A stretch of DNA of 64,000 nt, from NCBI RefSeq assembly GCF_035621475.1, contig NZ_CP141799.1:900001-964000 (forward strand), read 5' to 3'. The position numbers and the translations under genes are program-made. Below, piece after piece: positions 7,583 to 19,068 of this stretch. The notes beneath the pieces were generated by a model that saw only the letters and a list, made by a program, of their open reading frames with translations, made no database searches and was not told where the DNA came from. Numbering within the stretch: the first letter of the stretch is position 1; every line of letters begins with the position of its first letter. This DNA is from Pseudomonas paeninsulae (lineage in GTDB: Bacteria > Pseudomonadota > Gammaproteobacteria > Pseudomonadales > Pseudomonadaceae).

Positions 7583-8290
7583 TCAAGCGTCGTCTAGGTA
7601 CATACCAATCTCGGACTCCATCGTTATCAGGCGTTCCAAGACTTGGGCCCGTTTCAGGCGGTGAGTGTCACCTAGCTTATCTAGTAGATCGATCGTCTTT
7701 ATCGTCAGCATGACGTTGCACTGCTTTTTGTCTGGAGCTCGTTCGTCGAACTGCTGGCGATTCCAGCGCTTCTTGATCTGTTGGATGATGGCTTTCTGCT
7801 CATTTTGACCTAAATTCGCTCTATCGAAGTATATGAGAAGCTCTTCGTAATTGCTGATAGGCAGCTGTCGGATCGATATGGATTTTTGGTTCTTCTCCAG
7901 CCACTCCCAGGCGCAACTGCAGCGTTTGGCCCCTTCCTTTTTGTCTGCGAACCACTCGAAGGCACTGTCTTTTGCCTTGTGACTAAGCCAGTTGTTATGA
8001 AGATGTTCGATTTCGTGTGCTTTCTCTGTGCTACCTAGGGTCCAGAAATCAAGCATGGCGATCAGGTGCGTCCTGCCTGTCAGATGCCCCGAGCGCCGAA
8101 GTTGCCCTCGAAGAGATCTAAATTCAGTTATGTCTTCAATCCTTTTACGTAGCCATTCGTACTGTCGCTTATTCCTCTTTTCAATCCAGCTTAAGTAGTC
8201 GTCATCAACAAGGTGGCGGTCTTTCTCCAAGGCTAGGCGTCCAATGATGCGAGACCTGCCTTTCAGATACCGGGCGATCTCTTCCCGCAT
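7583..8290 (-). CDS. MatP-like protein with C-terminal ribbon-helix-helix, possibly 5'-truncated
   Basis: 235 residues from the ATG at 8290. I do not know this gene. The last 110 residues resemble MatP of enteric bacteria in layout: a helical stretch with CAWEWLEKNQ (residues about 126-135), a basic linker IKKRWNRQQFDER, then a ribbon-helix-helix-like segment (VMLTIKTIDLLDKLGD, RAQVLERLITME). MatP organises the chromosome terminus by binding matS sites. The N-terminal 95 residues are charged, helical and unrecognised. The IS21 element begins only 8 bp upstream of the ATG, no ribosome site precedes it, and the frame continues open into the IS, so the native start may have been cut off. Confidence 0.5.
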   Translation of the reverse strand: MREEIARYLKGRSRIIGRLALEKDRHLVDDDYLSWIEKRNKRQYEWLRKRIEDITEFRSLRGQLRRSGHLTGRTHLIAMLDFWTLGSTEKAHEIEHLHNNWLSHKAKDSAFEWFADKKEGAKRCSCAWEWLEKNQKSISIRQLPISNYEELLIYFDRANLGQNEQKAIIQQIKKRWNRQQFDERAPDKKQCNVMLTIKTIDLLDKLGDTHRLKRAQVLERLITMESEIGMYLDDA

Positions 8291-8404
8291 GGTAAAGCTG
8301 TTGCCGCTGACCGAAAACTGACCCAGTAGAGGCTGTTCTGCCGACTGAAAACTGACCCAGGTGTTCAACTGCTCCTGCTCAATTTTTGAGCAGGAGAACA
8401 CAGG

Positions 8405-9913
8405 GTGATCAGTATGGAAATGATGGGCAAAATTCGCCGGATGTACTTCCGCGACAAGCTGTCGCTGCATGAGATAGCCAAGCGCACGGGGTTGGCGCGC
8501 AACACGATTCGCAAGTGGGTCAGAGCACCGGAGGCGAAGCAGCCGGTGTACCTGCGTAAGGCCATTTTCAACAAGCTGAGTGCTTTTCACTCCACGCTGG
8601 AGCAGGCGCTAAAAGCCGATTCGCTGCGGCCCAAGCAACAGCGGCGCAGTGCCAAGGCGCTGTTGGCGCAAATCAAAGCCGAGGGGTACGACGGTGGCTA
8701 TAGCCAGCTCACCGCGTTTGTCCGTGCCTGGCGTGGTGAGCAGGGCAAGGCGTTGCAGGCCTTTGTGCCGCTGACCTTTGCCTTGGGCGAGGCGTTTCAG
8801 TTCGACTGGAGCGAAGAGGGTTTGCTGATCGGCGGCATTTACCGGCGCATGCAGGTGGCGCACCTGAAGCTGTGCGCCAGCCGTGCGTTCTGGCTGGTGG
8901 CATATCCGAGCCAGGGCCACGAGATGCTGTTCGACGCCCATACGCGAGCGTTCGGCGCGTTGGGTGGCGTGCCGCGCCGGGGCATCTACGACAACATGAA
9001 GACCGCCGTCGACAAGGTCAACAAGGGCAAAGGCCGCACGGTGAATGCGCGCTTCGCGGTGATGTGCGCGCATTACCTGTTCGACCCGGACTTCTGCAAC
9101 GTCGCCTCGGGTTGGGAAAAGGGCATCGTTGAAAAGAACGTGCAGGACAGCCGCAGGCGTATCTGGTTAGACGCCCAAGATCATCAATTTCACTCCTTCG
9201 AAGAACTCAATGCCTGGCTGGGCCAGCGCTGCCGGGCACTCTGGAGCGAGCTGGCGCACCCGCAATACGGCGGCCTGAGCGTGGCCGAGGTGCTGGAGTT
9301 GGAGCGGGCCGAACTGATGCCTATGCCTGCGCCCTTCGATGGTTACGTCGAGCGGGCGGCACGGGTTTCCAGCACCTGCCTGGTCAGCGTCGGGCGCAAC
9401 CGCTACTCGGTGCCTTGTGAGTACGCAGGTAAGTGGGTCAGCAGCCGTTTGTATACGACCCGAATCGAAGTAGTCGCGGATGACGCACTGATCGCCAACC
9501 ACGGGCGTTTGCTGGACCGCGACCAGGTCAGCTATGACTGGCAGCACTACATCCCGCTGATCGAGCGCAAGCCCGGCGCGCTGCGTAACGGCGCGCCCTT
9601 TGCCGATCTGCCAGCGCCGCTGCGTCAGCTCAAGCACGGTTTGGGCCGGTATGCCGGCGGTGACCGGATCATGGCGCAAGTCCTGGCTGCCGTACCGGTC
9701 GCCGGTCTCGATGCCGTGCTGGTGGCCGTTGACCTGGTACTGGAGAGCGGCAGCCTGAGCGCCGAACATATCCTCAATGTCGTGGCGCGCCTGACAGCGG
9801 CTGAGCCACCGCCCAGCGTCGAAACCCACTTGTCGCTCAAAGAAGCCCCCGTCGCCAACACGGCGCGCTACGACCGCCTGCGTGGCCAGACCGAGGAGAT
9901 CGGTCATGCGTGA
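8405..9913 (+). CDS. istA: IS21 transposase IstA
   Basis: 502 residues from GTG at 8405 (an ATG at 8414 is the alternative). Helix-turn-helix near residues 15-40 ([20 protein letters not shown]), then an integrase-type DDE domain: Asp in FQFDWSEEG (about 136), Asp in [11 protein letters not shown] and Glu in [12 protein letters not shown]-terminal beta-barrel region with [10 protein letters not shown] follows. It catalyses strand transfer together with IstB and is intact. Confidence 0.95.
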   Translation: MISMEMMGKIRRMYFRDKLSLHEIAKRTGLARNTIRKWVRAPEAKQPVYLRKAIFNKLSAFHSTLEQALKADSLRPKQQRRSAKALLAQIKAEGYDGGYSQLTAFVRAWRGEQGKALQAFVPLTFALGEAFQFDWSEEGLLIGGIYRRMQVAHLKLCASRAFWLVAYPSQGHEMLFDAHTRAFGALGGVPRRGIYDNMKTAVDKVNKGKGRTVNARFAVMCAHYLFDPDFCNVASGWEKGIVEKNVQDSRRRIWLDAQDHQFHSFEELNAWLGQRCRALWSELAHPQYGGLSVAEVLELERAELMPMPAPFDGYVERAARVSSTCLVSVGRNRYSVPCEYAGKWVSSRLYTTRIEVVADDALIANHGRLLDRDQVSYDWQHYIPLIERKPGALRNGAPFADLPAPLRQLKHGLGRYAGGDRIMAQVLAAVPVAGLDAVLVAVDLVLESGSLSAEHILNVVARLTAAEPPPSVETHLSLKEAPVANTARYDRLRGQTEEIGHA

Positions 9914-10709
9914 TTTGATGGCGGAACTCAAGGAGCTTCGCCTGCACGGCATGGCCACTGCCTGGGCGGAGTTGACTGCGCAGGGTGAGTCGAACACAGC
10001 CTCGTCCAAGTGGCTGCTCGAACACCTGCTGGAACAAGAGCACACAGATCGTGCCATGCGATCGGTGAGCCACCAGATGAACATGGCCAAGCTGCCGATG
10101 CACCGCGACCTGGCCGGCTTCGACTTCAGCGCCTCCAGCGCAGACGCCCGTTTGATCAGCGAGCTGGCCAGCCTAGCCTTTACCGACACCGCGCAGAACG
10201 TGGTACTGATCGGTGGGCCAGGCACCGGTAAAACCCACCTGGCCACCGCGCTGGCCGTGTCCGGCATCACCCGGCACGGCAAGCGCGTGCGCTTCTACTC
10301 CACGGTCGATCTGGTCAATCTGCTGGAGCGCGAGAAGCACGACGGCAAAGCCGGGCGGATCGCTCAGGCCCTGCTGCGCATGGATCTGGTCATCCTCGAC
10401 GAGCTGGGCTATCTGCCGTTCAGCCAGGCCGGCGGCGCCCTGTTGTTTCACCTGCTGTCCAAGCTGTACGAACACACCAGCGTGGTGATCACCACCAACC
10501 TGAGCTTCGCCGAATGGTCGAGCGTGTTCGGCGACGCCAAGATGACCACCGCCCTACTGGATCGGCTAACCCACCACTGCCACATCGTCGAAACCGGCAA
10601 CGAGTCCTATCGCTTGCAACACAGCAGCTTGGCGGCCCAGGCAAAGATCAAATCACGGGAACGAAAACGTAAGGCTGGCCAGGAACCGGAGGACGACGAA
10701 CCGTTTTGA
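9906..10709 (+). CDS. istB: IS21 helper ATPase IstB
   Basis: 267 residues from the ATG at 9906, overlapping the istA stop by 8 nt, the usual arrangement in IS21. Walker [12 protein letters not shown] (residues about 107-117) and Walker [14 protein letters not shown] identify the AAA+ fold related to DnaC. It directs target selection and stimulates the transposase. Basic C-terminal tail [13 protein letters not shown]. An upstream in-frame start at 9882 lies inside istA and was not chosen. Confidence 0.95.
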   Translation: MRDLMAELKELRLHGMATAWAELTAQGESNTASSKWLLEHLLEQEHTDRAMRSVSHQMNMAKLPMHRDLAGFDFSASSADARLISELASLAFTDTAQNVVLIGGPGTGKTHLATALAVSGITRHGKRVRFYSTVDLVNLLEREKHDGKAGRIAQALLRMDLVILDELGYLPFSQAGGALLFHLLSKLYEHTSVVITTNLSFAEWSSVFGDAKMTTALLDRLTHHCHIVETGNESYRLQHSSLAAQAKIKSRERKRKAGQEPEDDEPF

Positions 10710-10880
10710 CCATGCCGAACGAGTGGCCTGCTGCATGACAGCATGCGGCAGGTTTTCAACAACTGAACTGGGCTAACGAAAGAGGGGGATCAAGAGCAGC
10801 TGCGTTGATAGACTTATCCACAGTTGCTGGTAAAGAAATCAGCAATCCGCCCTGGGTCAAATTTCAATCGGCAGGGTGGG

Positions 10881-12101
10881 TCAATTTTCCATCAGCGCCA
10901 ACATTCCTGTAGCAGCTTCCTGGATGTGTTCGCTCCACCAGACCATCATCGGTCGTCTGCGCTCGATATAGTCCGCTCTGTTGTAGGCGCTTCGCACTTC
11001 GTCCTTGTCGACGTGGGCAAGCGCTACCTCAATCAACTCCGGATCCCAACCTTGTTCGTTGAGGATGGTGCTGGCCATTGAGCGCATGCCATGACTGACC
11101 AGCCGCCCTTCGAAGCCCATACGCTTTAGCGCCATGTTGGCGGTCTGGCTGTTGCAATGGGTTCGAGGGTTACGATCTGCGGGGAACACATACTCCCGGT
11201 GCCCGCTGTAGGGCTTGATTGCTTCCAGGAGAGCCAAGGCTTGCTCCGTGAGCGGGATAATGTGCGTGCGGCGTTTCTTCATGCGTTCCGCAGGAATCGT
11301 CCAGATCCCCTTGTCGAAGTCGATATCCGCCCAGCGGGTGGTGGCCGCCTCTGCAGGGCGGGTCATGGTGTTGAGCTGCCATTCGATCAGGCACCGCGTA
11401 GTTCTTTTTATGCTGGCATTGGCAATTGCCACCATGAGCTCTTTCAGCTCTTCGGGAGCAAGTGCCGCCATGTTCTTCTTTTTCGGCTTCTTGAAGACGG
11501 AGCGAATCCCACTGAGCGGGTTTGCGTGAATAAGTCCCGAGTTGACCCCGTAAGTCATGATCTCGTTGAGCCGCTGCGACAGCCGTTTAACTGTTTCAAG
11601 GCTGCCTTTGGTTTCGAGTGGCCGGAGCAGGTTGATGACCTTAGGGGCACTGATGGATGAGATCGGTGTAGTGCCTAGGTCCGGAAAAATGTGCAGAGTG
11701 AGGGAGCGCCAGATGTCCTCGGCGTAGGCCGGGGTCACCGAATCCTTTTTCAGCTCATACCACGCGGTCGATACGTTTTGGAAAGTGTGTTCTGTGGCTG
11801 CTTTTTGCGCTTGTCGATCAGCGTCGCGCCTCTCTTTCGGGTCTAGTCCCTGCGCGACGAGTTCCCTGGCCTCAACGGTCCGCTTGCGCGCTTGGGCCAG
11901 GCTCACCTCGGGAAAGGTGCCTAGCCCCATGTTGATCCGCTTTTTGGTTACGGGATGGATATAGTTGAAATTCCATAGCTTAGAGCCATTGATTCGCACT
12001 CGCATTTGAAGACCGTTGCCATCAGTAAGCGTGTAGTCCTTTTCTTTAGGCTTTGCGGCTTTGACTTTGAGGTCAGAAAGGCGCGTGGCTTGGGCACCCA
12101 T
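10881..12101 (-). CDS. P4-type tyrosine integrase of an ssrA-targeted island, C-terminus rewritten by IS21
   Basis: 406 residues from the ATG at 12101 (MGAQATRLSDLKVKAAKP), the normal start for the family; the frame is open to 12173 but upstream residues are not family-like. N-terminal arm-binding domain (DUF4102), central SAM-like domain, then the catalytic domain with Arg in RPAEAATTRW, HGMRSMAS, ALAH and Tyr in SAYNRADY. The final residues from the Met onward (MLALMEN and stop) are encoded by the IS21 right end, so the native tail is lost; the core is intact. It lies 185 bp from the tmRNA 3' end, the usual position for integrases that use ssrA as attachment site. Confidence 0.85.
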   Translation of the reverse strand: MGAQATRLSDLKVKAAKPKEKDYTLTDGNGLQMRVRINGSKLWNFNYIHPVTKKRINMGLGTFPEVSLAQARKRTVEARELVAQGLDPKERRDADRQAQKAATEHTFQNVSTAWYELKKDSVTPAYAEDIWRSLTLHIFPDLGTTPISSISAPKVINLLRPLETKGSLETVKRLSQRLNEIMTYGVNSGLIHANPLSGIRSVFKKPKKKNMAALAPEELKELMVAIANASIKRTTRCLIEWQLNTMTRPAEAATTRWADIDFDKGIWTIPAERMKKRRTHIIPLTEQALALLEAIKPYSGHREYVFPADRNPRTHCNSQTANMALKRMGFEGRLVSHGMRSMASTILNEQGWDPELIEVALAHVDKDEVRSAYNRADYIERRRPMMVWWSEHIQEAATGMLALMEN

Positions 12102-12104
12102 GGT

Positions 12105-12171
12105 GTATTCCAGTGCTGATTGTGTATTCCAAAAATTACCAGCTGAGAGCTTGGAATACCACTTGGAATAC
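12105..12171. repeat. Arm-type repeats between integrase and ssrA
   Basis: GTATTCCA occurs at 12105-12112 and 12124-12131, and in inverted orientation as a TGGAATAC pair at 12152-12171 with 12-bp period. This lies at and just before the integrase start. Most likely integrase arm-binding sites. The matching pair at 7470-7489 is the only other copy I found. Confidence 0.55.
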
Positions 12172-12246
12172 ATAATTACATAGATGTCCGTGGACGCTCA
12201 TGGATCTCTATAGCGCTGAAAGCCCCGTACTTGCTGGGTTTCAGGC

Positions 12247-12274
12247 ACAAAAAAAGACGTCCGTGGACGTCTTT
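12247..12274 (-). terminator. ssrA terminator
   Basis: On the minus strand, stem AAAGACGTCC / GGACGTCTTT with a 2-nt centre is followed by a run of seven to nine T. It begins about 12 nt beyond the tmRNA 3' end. Confidence 0.8.
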
Positions 12275-12285
12275 AGATGTATAGG

Positions 12286-12673
12286 TGGTGGAGCCGGGGG
12301 GATTTGAACCCCCGTCCGCCAGTACTCCGCTGTCGGTTCTACATGCTTAGCCGTGTCTACTGAGTTAACCCTTGGCCGCCCGACGGGCAGGGTGCTTTGG
12401 GCGAGTTGTGTAATTTTTAGCCACTTCGTCCACAACGTACTACGCGGCGATTCTGTTCTATATGACAATCATTTCGGGTTTACAGACATCCCCTAATGAT
12501 TGCTGGAGCCGAAGCTACCAGAAGTGCGACTAGGCTGCTTACGCAGCTAGTTGAGCACCGTAATTGTCATCATTGGCAATTATGGATTTTTGCAACAGTT
12601 TATTTACGAGTTCTGTTACCAACTCGGCATGCCCCTCGAGTTTTGCAACCGGCGTCGAATCCTAATCGGCCCC
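12286..12673 (-). ncRNA. ssrA: tmRNA (10Sa RNA)
   Basis: Read on the minus strand the RNA begins GGGGCCGATTAGGATTCGAC at 12673 and ends with the T-arm GGGGGTTCAAATCCCCC and GGCTCCACCA at 12286, the two halves forming the tRNA-like domain. The tag reading frame lies at 12539-12577 and encodes ANDDNYGAQLAA followed by TAA, a Pseudomonas-type degradation tag. Together with SmpB (encoded about 11 kb to the right) it rescues stalled ribosomes and tags the nascent protein. The 3' end serves as an attachment site for the neighbouring integrase element. Confidence 0.97.
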
Positions 12674-12831
12674 AAAACTGTCTTGGATGAAGCTCTCGCA
12701 AGCTTCACGCGTAGTGTACGGCAAAGGTTGCGTAGCGTCGACCAGGCAATATCCAGGCGGACGCTGCCAGTCATGTGCAGCTATGCTTGCTGCTTGAAGT
12801 GGGTGCAATGTCTTTGGGAAGAGACCTGATT

Positions 12832-15747
12832 ATGCCGCGAGTATCGCGTTACCCCGTGCGCCAGTGGATTTGGCGCGCCTTTGTGCAGAGTGCCTTGATT
12901 CCGCTGATCCTGGTGGAGACGGTGTTGATCACCGTGTATTTGCTGAGCAATGCAGCCATTCGCGATGCGCAAATCGGTCATTTGCAGCAGAGTGCCCTGG
13001 AGGATTTGTCCACGGCGGTGGCGCGTGAGGGTCAGGTGATCGACAGTCGGTTACGCTCGGTCGAGGCGCAGGTGCGGATTTTTCGTGATACAGCGAGTCA
13101 TGCGCTGCAAAGTACCGGCTTCCAGCCCGATGCACTGGAACTCAAGCGGCATGTTTCGACCAGCAATGGGGTGTTTTACAGCCGTAGCGACGATGGCCGC
13201 GCAGCGTCTTTCTACGCCAACAGCACGCCACCGGCGCTGCAGGATCACGTCAAGGCCTTGCGCTTGTCGCAAATCGACCCACTGATGCGTTCGATTCGAG
13301 ACGCCAACCCGTTGGTCAGCGCGCTCTATTTCAACAGCTGGGACAGCTATAACCGGATTTACCCATTCTTCATGACCCCCGAGCAGTATCCCCATGACAT
13401 GGTGATACCCGATTACAACTTCTATTACTTGGCCGACGCACGCCACAACCCGGCACGCGATGTGGTGTGGACCGATGTCTATCTCGATCCGGCAGGGCAA
13501 GGCTGGATGATGTCGGCGGTGGCCCCGGTATACCGCGGTGACTTTCTCGAGGGCGTGGTCGGCCTGGATATAACGGCGGGCCAGATGCTCAGCGAGATAG
13601 GTGAGCTGGATGTGCCTTGGCAGGGCTATGCCATGTTGGTCAGCCGTGACAACAACATCATGGTGTTGCCGCAGGCCGGCGAGGAGGACTTCGCGTTGCA
13701 CGAGCTTACCGAGTATTCCTACGCCGAGGCGGTACGTCGTGAGGTGCTCAAGCCTGCGGATTTCAGCCTTGAGTCGCGTTCTAGCATGCAGCCGCTGTTG
13801 CAGGCTATGGCATCGGGTCAGGGCCGTGTGCAGGAGGTGATGCTCGGTGGGCGCAAGCAACTGGTGGCCTGGAGCGAGATCCCACAAACAGGCTGGCGTC
13901 TGATGCTGGTGGTTGATGAGGAAAACATCTACCGCGAGACTAACCGCCTGGCCGAGCGCTACTTGCAGATCGGCTACCTGTTGATCGTCGGTCTGGGCTT
14001 GTTCTACCTGTTATTTTTTGCCTGGATGTGGCTGCGCTCGCGGCGCTTGAGTGATCAACTGGCTCAGCCGATTGCCGGTATCGTCGGCATGATGCGTCGG
14101 CTCGGTCAGGGCGATTACCACCCCAGTGCGCCGTCCAGTCAGATCGATGAGTTGGTCAGCATGGCCCAGGCCGTGCAGCAGACCGGCGAGCAGTTGCAGG
14201 CCAGCGACAGCGAGCGGCATGAGGCGCAGCGGATTCTGCAACTGGTGCTGGAGAGTACTACGGAGAGTCTGTGGGAGGTGGATGCGCCGAACATGGCGAT
14301 CAAGGTCAGTGACCACTTCGTCAAACGTTTCGGCCTGCGAGCCGAGAGCATGAGTTTCAGCGAGTTCAACCTGCGTGTGCACCCGGATGACCTGGAGCGC
14401 ATCCGCCATCTGCGGCAGCTCTTCGTGGTCAGCGGTGAGGATCAGTTCGAGGCGGAGTATCGCTATGCCGATGCCAGTGGCGAATATATTTGGTTGCTCA
14501 GCCGCGGCAAGGTACTCGAGCGCGATAGCAACGGCGGCGCCCTGTGCATCGCCGGTACGCATGTCGACATTACCCGGCTCAAGCAGGTGCAGGAGGAGTT
14601 GCGCCGCGCCAGCTTGCAAGCCCAGGCTGCCAGCCAGGCCAAGAGCCGTTTCCTGTCGAGCATGAGCCATGAGCTGCGCACGCCGCTGAATGCCATTTAT
14701 GGCTTTGGCCAGTTGATCGAACTGGAGACGCAAGGCAAGCCGGAGGTCCAGCAGGAAGCAGATTATGCCCGCGAGATCGTGAACGCCAGTCGCCACCTGA
14801 CGTCGTTGGTCGATGACATCCTCGATCTGTCGAGCATCGAGAGCCGCCGCCAGCAGTTGCAATTGCAGGCGGTGGAAGTCGGCGCGCTGCTCAATGGTTG
14901 CGCCGAACTGGTACTCCCGGAAGTCCAACAGCGGCGTCTGCAGTTGCAGGTACTGGCGGAAGTCGATGCCGGCTTGTACGTGCAGGCCGATATGCGCCGT
15001 TTGCGCCAGGTGATACTCAATCTGCTGTCCAATGCGATCAAATACAACAGCCCGCAAGGGCTGATCAGTCTGGGCTATGACGTACGCTCGAACTGCGTAC
15101 GCTTGTGGGTCGAGGACAGCGGTCCAGGTTTGACCCCCGAGCAGCAGGCCCAGTTGTTTCAGCCGTTCCAGCGTCTGGGTCGAGAGAACTCGAGCATTCC
15201 TGGAACCGGTATCGGCTTGGTGTTGTGTCGCGAACTGGCCAGCCTGATGAGCGGCGAAATGGGTTTTTGCAGCACGCTCGGCGGAGGTAGCCGTTTCTGG
15301 GTCGACTTGCCCAGCGCCGCGGCACCCGAGATAGCCGTCACCACTGCGCCGCCGGTCGAGGTGGCAGAGCCGAAGCGTAAAGCCGAAGTGCTGTGCGTCG
15401 AGGATCACCCCGCATCGGTGAAGGTGGTGCAGGAAGCGCTACGCGAGTTCGCCGATGTGCGCGGGGTCGGTTCGGTGCAGGGGGCGTTGGCCGAACTGGA
15501 GAACCGCACGCCGACCTTGCTATTGCTTGATCTGGACTTGCCCGACGGTGACGGTTTGCAGGTGCTGGATGCCATGCGCCGCAATCCGCGTCTGCGCGCG
15601 GTGCCTGTATTGGTAATCAGTGCTACGGCCGATGAGACGGTGTTTAGCGAGGCGCGTCAGCGCGGCGCACAGGCGTGCCTGGCCAAACCTATCGATTTGG
15701 CTCAGGTGCGCCGATTAGTCCTGACCCTGTTGGGACAAGGCCACTGA
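12832..15747 (+). CDS. Hybrid sensor histidine kinase with periplasmic Cache domain, PAS and receiver
   Basis: 971 residues from the ATG at 12832, preceded by GGAAGAG at 8 nt. An upstream in-frame ATG at 12808 has no such site. Transmembrane segments at about 17-39 and 378-401 flank a dCache-like periplasmic sensor region with YFNSWDSYNRIYPFF and GVVGLDITAG. A PAS domain follows at 467-590. HisKA contains His613 in MSHELRTPLN, and the ATPase has NLLSNAIKY, EDSGPGL and GTGIGL. A receiver domain (855-970) has phospho-acceptor Asp900 in LLLLDLDLPDGDG and Lys in AKPID. Probably a phosphorelay sensor for a small ligand; no output partner is encoded nearby. Confidence 0.9.
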   Translation: MPRVSRYPVRQWIWRAFVQSALIPLILVETVLITVYLLSNAAIRDAQIGHLQQSALEDLSTAVAREGQVIDSRLRSVEAQVRIFRDTASHALQSTGFQPDALELKRHVSTSNGVFYSRSDDGRAASFYANSTPPALQDHVKALRLSQIDPLMRSIRDANPLVSALYFNSWDSYNRIYPFFMTPEQYPHDMVIPDYNFYYLADARHNPARDVVWTDVYLDPAGQGWMMSAVAPVYRGDFLEGVVGLDITAGQMLSEIGELDVPWQGYAMLVSRDNNIMVLPQAGEEDFALHELTEYSYAEAVRREVLKPADFSLESRSSMQPLLQAMASGQGRVQEVMLGGRKQLVAWSEIPQTGWRLMLVVDEENIYRETNRLAERYLQIGYLLIVGLGLFYLLFFAWMWLRSRRLSDQLAQPIAGIVGMMRRLGQGDYHPSAPSSQIDELVSMAQAVQQTGEQLQASDSERHEAQRILQLVLESTTESLWEVDAPNMAIKVSDHFVKRFGLRAESMSFSEFNLRVHPDDLERIRHLRQLFVVSGEDQFEAEYRYADASGEYIWLLSRGKVLERDSNGGALCIAGTHVDITRLKQVQEELRRASLQAQAASQAKSRFLSSMSHELRTPLNAIYGFGQLIELETQGKPEVQQEADYAREIVNASRHLTSLVDDILDLSSIESRRQQLQLQAVEVGALLNGCAELVLPEVQQRRLQLQVLAEVDAGLYVQADMRRLRQVILNLLSNAIKYNSPQGLISLGYDVRSNCVRLWVEDSGPGLTPEQQAQLFQPFQRLGRENSSIPGTGIGLVLCRELASLMSGEMGFCSTLGGGSRFWVDLPSAAAPEIAVTTAPPVEVAEPKRKAEVLCVEDHPASVKVVQEALREFADVRGVGSVQGALAELENRTPTLLLLDLDLPDGDGLQVLDAMRRNPRLRAVPVLVISATADETVFSEARQRGAQACLAKPIDLAQVRRLVLTLLGQGH

Positions 15748-15754
15748 TACGGGG

Positions 15755-16000
15755 CTATTCGCTGGCCTCGAGCAACAACAGGGCTTCGTCGAGCACTTGC
15801 ACGGACTGGCTGTGGTTGCCAGCCTTGTGCAGCTCTTCGCCTTCGGCTCGGAGCTTTTGTACTTGTGCCAGTACGGTCGCGTCGCTGGGCGGATTGCTTT
15901 GCAGCATGGCGTCGATTTTCGCCATATCCGCTGGGCACTGTGAGGCCCAGAGCGAAGTGCTGAGTAGTGCTGTGATGAAAAAGACGGCTAGACGGCGCAT
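15755..16000 (-). CDS. Small exported protein, unknown function
   Basis: 81 residues. Residues 1-19 are a signal peptide (MRRLAVFFITALLSTSLWA, cleavage probably after WAS), then a short helical protein with a single Cys, LQSNPPSDATVLAQVQKL and a C-terminal leucine-rich helix. A good ribosome site, AAAGGAG, lies about 7 nt upstream. It converges with the sensor kinase gene, whose stop is only 7 bp away. I do not recognise a named domain; it looks like a short periplasmic helical-hairpin protein. Confidence 0.65.
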   Translation of the reverse strand: MRRLAVFFITALLSTSLWASQCPADMAKIDAMLQSNPPSDATVLAQVQKLRAEGEELHKAGNHSQSVQVLDEALLLLEASE

Positions 16001-16116
16001 GGAGGTGCTCCTTTAAACGGCTGGAGATCTCAGTATAGAAAGCACCCCTGGCGGCCCTGAGGCCGTTGGTCTGATTTGCCTCCGGGATAAAAGTCCCGCA
16101 GGGCGGGGCAAAGTAC

Positions 16117-18924
<2,808 letters not shown>

Positions 18925-19020
18925 GGGCGCTCCGGATTATTTTCAGTACGTTGGGCGGCGCGTCGGGATTGCTGGTGCCGCGGCGCTGTTGTGGGAGTGG
19001 CCGGGTAGCATTCCGCTCCG

Positions 19021-19051
19021 CCGCGAAAATCGCGGATAAATCCGCTCCTAC
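19021..19051. repeat. REP-like palindromic element between lldD and dld
   Basis: Overlapping inverted repeats CCGCGAAAATCGCGG and GCGGATAAATCCGC followed by TCCTACAA, the form of common Pseudomonas repetitive extragenic palindromes. It may stabilise or limit the lldPD part of the transcript. Confidence 0.65.
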
Positions 19052-19068
19052 AAAAGAGGGGCTGCTGC

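Larger units (their letters stand above)
8299..10903 (+). mobile_element. IS21-family insertion sequence, 2605 bp, no target duplication
   Basis: Terminal inverted repeats: left end TGTTGCCGCTGACCGAAAA, right end read inward TGTTGGCGCTGATGGAAAA. Inside each end a second copy of the (A)ACTGACCCA-type subterminal repeat is present (about 8344-8361 on the left, 10854-10867 on the right), as is usual for IS21. It encodes istA and istB in overlapping frames. The flanks GTAAAGC (left) and TTCCTGT (right) share no duplication, so the two sides were probably not contiguous before insertion. Confidence 0.9.

Noticed and set aside
8291..8590. N-terminal extension of the MatP-like frame to 8590
   Set aside because: The extra 100 codons are antisense IS21 sequence (end repeats and istA), so they are not part of the gene.
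14011..15408. 465-codon open frame antisense to the hybrid kinase
   Set aside because: The plus-strand frame has complete kinase motifs; the antisense product has none.
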